DNA of 7,056 nt, from positions 1 through 7,056 of the forward strand of contig JAIUYB010000115.1 of NCBI GenBank assembly GCA_020216625.1. Direction: 5' to 3'. A program made the translations under genes and the position numbers. Each line of letters starts with the position of its first letter. The first letter of the stretch is position 1. Positions 1 to 4,462 of this stretch are shown one piece after another. The notes under the pieces were generated by a model, which did not search any database, was not told the origin of the DNA, and worked only from the letters and a program-made list of their open reading frames with translations. Source of the stretch: Desulfarculus sp. (lineage in GTDB: Bacteria; Desulfobacterota; Desulfarculia; Desulfarculales; Desulfarculaceae).

Positions 1-857
1 GTCAAACCCGGCGCGACGGCACCAACTACTTCGTCAACATCCGGGCCAGCTATGGCGAGCACCTGGGCCGCCGGGCCTGCATCGCCACCACCGCCGACAT
101 CACTCAGATGCTCAAGACCGAGGAGCAACTGGTGCAGGCGGCCAAGATGGCCACCCTGGGCGAGATGAGCACCGGCGTGGCCCACGAGATCAACCAGCCG
201 CTGACCGTCATCGGCACCGCCGGTCATTTTCTGGCCAAGCAGGCCGAGCGGGGCATTTCGCCGGAGTTGGCGGTGCTCAAGGACGTGGCCCGCGAGCTGA
301 TCTCCCAGGTCAGCCGGGCCGAACGGATCATCAACCACCTGCGCGAGTTTGGCCGCAAGTCCCGGGTGGAGCGCGAGCGCCTGGACATCAACTCCCCGGT
401 GCGGCGGGTCTTCCATCTCCTGGGCCAGCAGCTTCACCTGCACGACATCGAGGTGCGCCTGGACCTGGCCGAGGATCTGCCCCCGATCTGGGGCGAGCCC
501 AACCGCCTGGAGCAGGTGTTTATCAACCTGGTGCTCAACGCCCGCGACGCCATCGAGGACCGCCGCGACAAGGAGACCGGCCTGGACGGGGCCATCCAGG
601 TGCGCACCTGGTGCGACAACGGCAGGGTCTCGGTCAGCGTCTCCGACAACGGATTCGGCATCCCCGACGAGATCAAATCGCGGATTTTCGAGCCGTTCTT
701 CACCACCAAGGAGGTCGGCCGTGGCACCGGCCTGGGCCTTTCGATCTCCTATGGCATCGTGCGCGACTATGGCGGACGGATCACGGTGGACAGCGAGCCC
801 GGTCGGGGCACCACCTTCGTGGTCAGCTTCGAGCAGGCGGGGGAGGAGGAGGCATGA
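1..857 (+). CDS. PAS-type sensor histidine kinase, 5' end outside window
   Basis: This is the C-terminal part of a sensor histidine kinase. The frame is already open at base 3, so the N-terminus is cut by the window edge; the ATG at 108 lies inside the protein and is probably not the true start. The first ~35 codons look like the end of a PAS/PAC domain (a DGTNYFVNI strand and a closing TADIT). Then comes a HisKA dimerisation domain with the H-box HEINQPL; the phospho-accepting His codon is at 183-185. The ATP-binding domain is complete: N-box around 537-539 ([10 protein letters not shown]), G1 box DNGFGIP from 645, F box FEPFFTTK, and G2 box GTGLGL at 723-740. The HEINQPL form is common in NtrB/DctB-like kinases. 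No transmembrane segment is visible in the part present, so location is unknown. The EEEA tail overlaps the next gene's ribosome binding site and start, so the two are translationally coupled. The signal sensed cannot be told. Confidence 0.93.
   Translation, partial: QTRRDGTNYFVNIRASYGEHLGRRACIATTADITQMLKTEEQLVQAAKMATLGEMSTGVAHEINQPLTVIGTAGHFLAKQAERGISPELAVLKDVARELISQVSRAERIINHLREFGRKSRVERERLDINSPVRRVFHLLGQQLHLHDIEVRLDLAEDLPPIWGEPNRLEQVFINLVLNARDAIEDRRDKETGLDGAIQVRTWCDNGRVSVSVSDNGFGIPDEIKSRIFEPFFTTKEVGRGTGLGLSISYGIVRDYGGRITVDSEPGRGTTFVVSFEQAGEEEA
842..852 (+). promoter_or_regulatory. Shine-Dalgarno site inside the upstream kinase gene
   Basis: A GGA/GAG-rich run (GGAGGAGGAGG) encodes the acidic tail of the first kinase and also gives a near-ideal ribosome binding site just upstream of the ATG at 854. 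It fixes the start of the hybrid kinase at 854 and, with the ATGA stop/start overlap at 854-857, indicates translational coupling. Confidence 0.75.
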
Positions 858-2035
858 CTCCGGACATGGATTACAACCGCCTCTTGCTCATCGACGACGA
901 GCCGGGCATCCGGCGGATGCTGGCCCTGGACCTGGGGGCCGATGGCTACGACGTGGTCACCGCCGAGGACGGGGCCGGCGGCCTGGCGCTGTTTGGCCGG
1001 CTCAAGCAGGACATCGTCATCACCGACCTGAAGATGCCTGGTCTGGACGGCATCGAGGTCCTGCGGCGCATCAAGCAGCAGAGCCCCACCACCGAGGTCA
1101 TCGTCATCACCGGCCACGGAGACATGGACCTGGCCATCAAGTCCCTGCAACTGGACGCCAGCGACTTCATCACCAAGCCCATCAACGGCGAGGAGCTGGC
1201 CGTGGCCCTGAACCGGGCCCGGGAGCGCCTGCGCCTCAAGGCCCAGCTCAAGGCCTATACCGAGGAGCTGGAGACCCGGGTGGCCGAGGCCACGGCCAAG
1301 GTGGTGCAGAGCGAGCGCCTGGCCGCGGTGGGCCAGACCGTCAGCTCCCTGGTCCACGCCCTCAAGAACATGCTCACCGGCCTGCGCGGCGGGACCTACA
1401 TGGTGCGCCAAGGGCTGGAGCGGCTGGACCGCGAGCTCTCCAGCCAGGGCCTGGACATGGTGGAGCGCAACCTGCGCCGGGTGGCGGAGCTGGTCAAGGA
1501 TCTGTTGACCCTGGCCAAGCCCCGCGAGCCGGAGACGGCCCCCACCGATCTGGCCGCCCTGTGTCGCGAGGCGGCCTGCTGCCTGGCGGCCGAGGCCCAG
1601 CGGCGGGACGTGGAACTGACCTGCGGCCTGGCCGAAGACACCCCGCCCATCATGGCCCAGGTGGAGGACCGCGCCATCTTGGACGCCCTGATGAATCTGG
1701 TGGGCAACGCCATCGACGCCGCCGGCACCGTGAGCAAGGGGAGGGTGCGGATGGGGGTGGGGGTGCAGGGAGACGAGGCCTGCCTGTGGGTGGAGGATAA
1801 CGGTCCGGGACTGGATGACGAGGCCCAGGAGCGAATCTTCCAGGGCTTCTACAGCAGCAAGGGCGCGGCCGGCACCGGGCTGGGGCTGATGGTCTGCCAG
1901 AAGGTGGCCCGGGAGCACGGGGGCCGGGTGGAGTACCAGACCCGTCCCGGCCTGGGGGCCACCTTCCGGATCATCCTGCCCCTGAAGGGTGAGGACTCGG
2001 ATCGGCGAGAGGCGGCGGGGTGTGCCAACGCCTGA
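854..2035 (+). CDS. Hybrid protein: N-terminal receiver plus histidine kinase
   Basis: This 393-residue protein has a response-regulator receiver domain (about residues 8-122), a probable coiled-coil linker (about 120-155), a HisKA-like helix pair and a HATPase domain. The receiver has its acidic pair at D14/D15, phospho-accepting D58 in the strand ending ITD, T86 and K108, so it should be phosphorylatable. The H-box is unusual: H168 lies in LVHALKN instead of the common HEI/HEL-N form. The ATP-binding domain has the N-box around N285, G1 DNGPG at 315-319 and G2 GTGLGL at 340-345, all intact. No membrane segment is seen, so it is likely cytosolic. The start at 854 is set by the ATGA overlap with the preceding kinase and its strong ribosome binding site. 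A plausible role, inferred from order, is to receive phosphate from the first kinase and pass signal onward by its own kinase domain. The final target is unknown. Confidence 0.93.
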   Translation: MTPDMDYNRLLLIDDEPGIRRMLALDLGADGYDVVTAEDGAGGLALFGRLKQDIVITDLKMPGLDGIEVLRRIKQQSPTTEVIVITGHGDMDLAIKSLQLDASDFITKPINGEELAVALNRARERLRLKAQLKAYTEELETRVAEATAKVVQSERLAAVGQTVSSLVHALKNMLTGLRGGTYMVRQGLERLDRELSSQGLDMVERNLRRVAELVKDLLTLAKPREPETAPTDLAALCREAACCLAAEAQRRDVELTCGLAEDTPPIMAQVEDRAILDALMNLVGNAIDAAGTVSKGRVRMGVGVQGDEACLWVEDNGPGLDDEAQERIFQGFYSSKGAAGTGLGLMVCQKVAREHGGRVEYQTRPGLGATFRIILPLKGEDSDRREAAGCANA

Positions 2036-2061
2036 GCCCTGGGGCCGCCACCGGGCCCGGG

Positions 2062-2070
2062 AAAGGAGAA
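2062..2070 (+). promoter_or_regulatory. Ribosome binding site of the universal stress protein gene
   Basis: AAAGGAGAA ends 10 bases before the ATG at 2081. A competing ATG at 2070 lies in another frame and is fused to the SD itself, so 2081 is the sensible start. The rest of the 45-base gap (2036-2080) shows no promoter and no T-run terminator. Confidence 0.65.
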
Positions 2071-2080
2071 TGCGGAAGTC

Positions 2081-2554
2081 ATGGTCGGATACCGAAACGT
2101 CCTTTATTGCACGGATTATTCGGAGGATGCCGAGATAGCGTTCTACCACGCCCTGGACCTGGCCGAACGCTACGGCGCCAAGCTGCACGTCCTGCACGTG
2201 CTGCGCTCCAGCCTGCGCTACAGCCCCACCGAGACCTCGGAGCAGGCCCCGCCCGGGGAGGTCACTTTTGCCTCGGACACGGTCATCGCCCAGGCCCTGG
2301 AGGAACTCAAGAGCCGTTACCGAGACCGCCTGGGGGCGATCAAGGACGTGACCTGGATCGTCAAGCCCGGCACCGCCTTCGTGGAGATCCTGCGCTATGC
2401 CCGGGAAAACCAGGTGGACCTGATCGTATTGGGCGCGGCCGGAGCCTCGGCCCAGGAGGCCACCCACTACGGCAGCACCGTGGAACAGGTTTCCCGGCGC
2501 GCGCCCTGCCACGTGATGGCGATCAAGAACCCCGAACGGACCTACACCCTCTAG
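2081..2554 (+). CDS. Universal stress protein, UspA superfamily (ATP-binding type)
   Basis: This 157-residue single-domain protein has the alpha/beta Usp fold signature. The N-terminal strand NVLYCTDYSEDA contains T11-D12, the usual nucleotide-contact region, followed by a helix ALDLAERYGAKLHVLHVL. Near the C-terminus is a complete G-X2-G-X9-G-(S/T) motif at G118, G121, G131 and S132, which in characterised Usps (MJ0577 type) marks ATP binding. It is therefore predicted to bind ATP rather than belong to the non-binding UspA subgroup. Length is normal for the family. No signal peptide or membrane segment is seen; it should be a cytosolic dimer. It sits between the hybrid kinase and a lone receiver gene, with gaps of 45 and 34 bases, so it is probably co-transcribed and may report energy or redox state to this system. 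That role is inference; the family assignment is firm. Confidence 0.95.
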   Translation: MVGYRNVLYCTDYSEDAEIAFYHALDLAERYGAKLHVLHVLRSSLRYSPTETSEQAPPGEVTFASDTVIAQALEELKSRYRDRLGAIKDVTWIVKPGTAFVEILRYARENQVDLIVLGAAGASAQEATHYGSTVEQVSRRAPCHVMAIKNPERTYTL

Positions 2555-2588
2555 CGCCCGCCGGGCTGGACTGGAAAGGAGCACGGCC

Positions 2589-2981
2589 ATGTCCCAAAGG
2601 ATCCTGGTGGTGGACGATGAGATGGACCTGCGCACCTTCATCTCCACCCTGCTGGAAAGCAACGGCTATCGGGTGACGGTGGCTGAAAACGGCGAGCAGG
2701 GCATGCAGAAGGTCCGCGAGAAGCGGCCGGCCCTGATCACCCTGGACGTGATGATGCCCAAGGAGAGCGGCATCAAGATGTACCGCGACCTCAAGACCGA
2801 TCCCGAGCTTAAGGACATCCCGGTGCTGATCATCTCGGGTCTGGCCCGCAAGACCTTCCTGCACTCCCAAAAGGTCCTGGACAAGTTCAAGAACCAGACG
2901 GTGCCCGAACCCGATGGCTACATCGAGAAGCCGCCCGAGCCAGAGGAGCTGATGGGCGAGGTGCGCCGGATCCTGCAATAG
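2589..2981 (+). CDS. Stand-alone response regulator receiver protein
   Basis: This 130-residue protein is a single receiver domain with no output domain. The acidic residues D9/D10, phospho-accepting D53 in the strand ITLDVMMP, S83 in the switch strand VLIISG, and K114 in YIEKP are all present, so it should accept phosphate. Between S83 and K114 there are 30 residues, about nine more than in the receiver of the hybrid kinase upstream (T86 to K108). The extra stretch, around LARKTFLHSQ to VPEPD, enlarges the alpha4 region, usually the signalling face. AAAGGAG at 2575-2581 supports the ATG at 2589. It may act like CheY or Spo0F, as a phosphate carrier or by binding a protein partner. The hybrid kinase upstream is the obvious phosphate donor, and the partner is unknown. 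It directly precedes the hdr genes with a gap of only 19 bases. Confidence 0.93.
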   Translation: MSQRILVVDDEMDLRTFISTLLESNGYRVTVAENGEQGMQKVREKRPALITLDVMMPKESGIKMYRDLKTDPELKDIPVLIISGLARKTFLHSQKVLDKFKNQTVPEPDGYIEKPPEPEELMGEVRRILQ

Positions 2982-2991
2982 CGGTGATTGC

Positions 2992-2998
2992 GAGGTGA
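2992..2998 (+). promoter_or_regulatory. Ribosome binding site deciding the HdrC start
   Basis: GAGGTGA matches the anti-Shine-Dalgarno sequence and stands five bases (counted from GAGG) before the ATG at 3001. An in-frame GTG at 2995 lies within this site. GTG could be used only with a weaker GGTGAT at 2983-2988, so ATG 3001 is preferred. The two choices differ by two residues. Confidence 0.55.
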
Positions 2999-3000
2999 GC

Positions 3001-3582
3001 ATGGCCCCGGAAACCGTCAGCGCGTCGGCCCTGCGGCCCAGCGGCGAGTTCCTGCGCGCCGGCCTGGCCGGTCGGGAGTTCAACCTGGCCGCCTGTTTCG
3101 GCTGCAAGAAGTGCACGAACGGTTGCCCCCTGACCTTCGCCATGGATTTGCTGCCCTATCAGGTGGTGCGCCTGGCCCAGTTGGGACAGGTGGAGGCCCT
3201 CTTGTCCGCCCGCACCCCCTGGGTCTGCGCCAGTTGCCAGACCTGCCTGACCCGCTGTCCCAACCAGGTGGACCTGCCGGGCTTCATGGACTGGCTCAAG
3301 GAGCGGCTCTTCCGCGCCGGCGCGGAGGTGGGCGAGACCCGAACGCTCTTGTTCCACCGCCTTTTCCTGGAGGAGGTGGCCAAGCGGGGTCGGGTCTTCG
3401 AGGGCAGCCTGTTGGCCCGTTACCTGCTCAAGAGCGGCGGGGCCCTGGGGCCGGAGGCCATGAAGAACGCCCGCCTGGGTTGGGAGATGCTGCGCCGGGG
3501 ACGGATCAAGCTGGTGCCCTCGCGGGTGCGGCGGAGGCGCTGGCTCAAGGGGGTCTTCAGCCCCAAGGAGGCCCGCTCATGA
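3001..3582 (+). CDS. hdrC: Heterodisulfide reductase subunit C-like iron-sulfur protein
   Basis: This 193-residue protein carries two classical CX2CX2CX3CP motifs. The first has cysteines 32, 35, 38 and 42 (CFGCKKCTNGCP) and the second 76, 79, 82 and 86 (CASCQTCLTRCP). Each should hold one [4Fe-4S] cluster. Spacing, length and the helical linker between motifs fit HdrC of soluble HdrABC complexes, which relays electrons between HdrA and HdrB. There is no membrane segment, which argues against the HdrE/DsrM-linked membrane forms. The C-terminus is strongly basic (a VRRRR stretch), which might serve docking. The gene overlaps hdrB by four bases (ATGA), the usual tight C-B order. The start is taken as ATG 3001; GTG 2995 is possible. 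Confidence in the family is high. The physiological partner, for example a DsrC-like protein or a small thiol, is not shown by sequence. Confidence 0.93.
   Translation: MAPETVSASALRPSGEFLRAGLAGREFNLAACFGCKKCTNGCPLTFAMDLLPYQVVRLAQLGQVEALLSARTPWVCASCQTCLTRCPNQVDLPGFMDWLKERLFRAGAEVGETRTLLFHRLFLEEVAKRGRVFEGSLLARYLLKSGGALGPEAMKNARLGWEMLRRGRIKLVPSRVRRRRWLKGVFSPKEARS
3565..3571 (+). promoter_or_regulatory. Ribosome binding site of hdrB within hdrC
   Basis: AAGGAGG lies in the last codons of hdrC, seven bases before the ATG at 3579. Together with the ATGA overlap at 3579-3582 it fixes the HdrB start and indicates translational coupling with HdrC. Confidence 0.75.
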
Positions 3583-4448
3583 GCAAGGTCGGCTACTACC
3601 CTGGCTGTTCCTTGGAGGCCACCGCCCGTGATTACGCCGAATCCCTGGAGGCGGTGGCGGGTCTGTTGGACGTGGAGCTGGTGGAGGTGCCGGACTGGAA
3701 CTGCTGCGGGGCCAGCGCCGGACACAGCCTGGACCACCGCGCCGCCCTGAACCTGGGCGCGCGCAACCTGGCCCTGGCCGCGGCCGGACCCCAGCCGGTG
3801 GTGGTGCCCTGCGCCCTGTGCTTCAATCGCCTGAAAAGCGCCCAGCACGAGCTGGCCCAGGACGACTCCTGGCTGACGCCGGAGGTGGCGGCCTTGGGCG
3901 ACTGGCGCGCGGCCCAGGTGGTGGAGCTCAATCAGTTCCTGACCAGCCCGGCCATCCTGGCCAAGGTCGAGAGGATGGTCCAACGGCCACTGACCGGGCT
4001 AAGGCCGGTGGTCTACTACGGCTGTCAGGGTCAGCGCCCCCCGGCGGTGACCGGCCATCCCCAGTCCGAGAACCCCACCGGCATCGACCGCCTGTTGGCG
4101 ATCCTGGGGGCCGAGGTCAGCGACTGGCCCCACAAGACCGACTGCTGCGGGGCCAGCCATTCGGTCTCGCGGCCGGACCTGGTGGCCCATCTGGTGGGCA
4201 ACCTCTACCTGCGCGCCCTGGAGCGCGGGGCCAACTGCGTGGTCACCGGCTGCCAGATGTGCCAGGCCAACCTGGACCTCTACCAGGCCGAGATCGCCCA
4301 AGGCTTGGGCCGCGAGGTCTACCTGCCGGTCTTCTACTTCACCGAGCTGCTGGGCCTGGCCCTGGGCCACACCCAGGCCGGGCGCTGGCTGGACCGCCAT
4401 CTCACCAGCCCCCGGGCCTTGTTGGCCGCGGCCGGGCTGGCGGTTTGA
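3579..4448 (+). CDS. hdrB: Heterodisulfide reductase subunit B-like protein, two CCG domains
   Basis: This 289-residue protein has the size and two-module design of HdrB. Module one has C10 (YYPGC), C42-C43 (NCCGAS), C78 and C81 (CALC). Module two has C149 (YYGC), C189-C190 (DCCGAS), C225 and C228 (CQMC). Each module thus keeps the full five-cysteine CCG pattern that in methanogen HdrB holds a noncubane [4Fe-4S] cluster where disulfides are cleaved. Because both modules are intact, it is likely catalytic rather than a degenerate electron carrier. No signal peptide or membrane helix is seen, so it should be cytosolic. The gene overlaps hdrC by four bases and is followed 14 bases later by hdrA. 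In bacteria without coenzyme M or B the substrate must be something else; DsrC-type or small-molecule disulfides are candidates by inference. The related LutA/GlpC CCG proteins are less likely given the HdrC and HdrA neighbours. Confidence 0.94.
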   Translation: MSKVGYYPGCSLEATARDYAESLEAVAGLLDVELVEVPDWNCCGASAGHSLDHRAALNLGARNLALAAAGPQPVVVPCALCFNRLKSAQHELAQDDSWLTPEVAALGDWRAAQVVELNQFLTSPAILAKVERMVQRPLTGLRPVVYYGCQGQRPPAVTGHPQSENPTGIDRLLAILGAEVSDWPHKTDCCGASHSVSRPDLVAHLVGNLYLRALERGANCVVTGCQMCQANLDLYQAEIAQGLGREVYLPVFYFTELLGLALGHTQAGRWLDRHLTSPRALLAAAGLAV

Positions 4449-4462
4449 AAGGGGAAGCGGGC

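Noticed and set aside
349..1800. Second + strand frame of about 480 codons across the two kinases
   Set aside because: The translation is low-complexity Arg/Gly/Pro/Ala with no domain, while the overlapping frames carry intact kinase boxes.
2051..2060. Perfect 10-base palindrome CCGGGCCCGG between the hybrid kinase and Usp genes
   Set aside because: It has no loop, no T-run and no matching second site; in a GC-rich gap this is likely chance, so no terminator or operator is called.
767..2662. Very long antisense open frame of about 630 codons across the signalling genes
   Set aside because: It spans several well-supported + strand genes, shows no recognisable motif, and long antisense frames are expected from GC-rich third codon positions.
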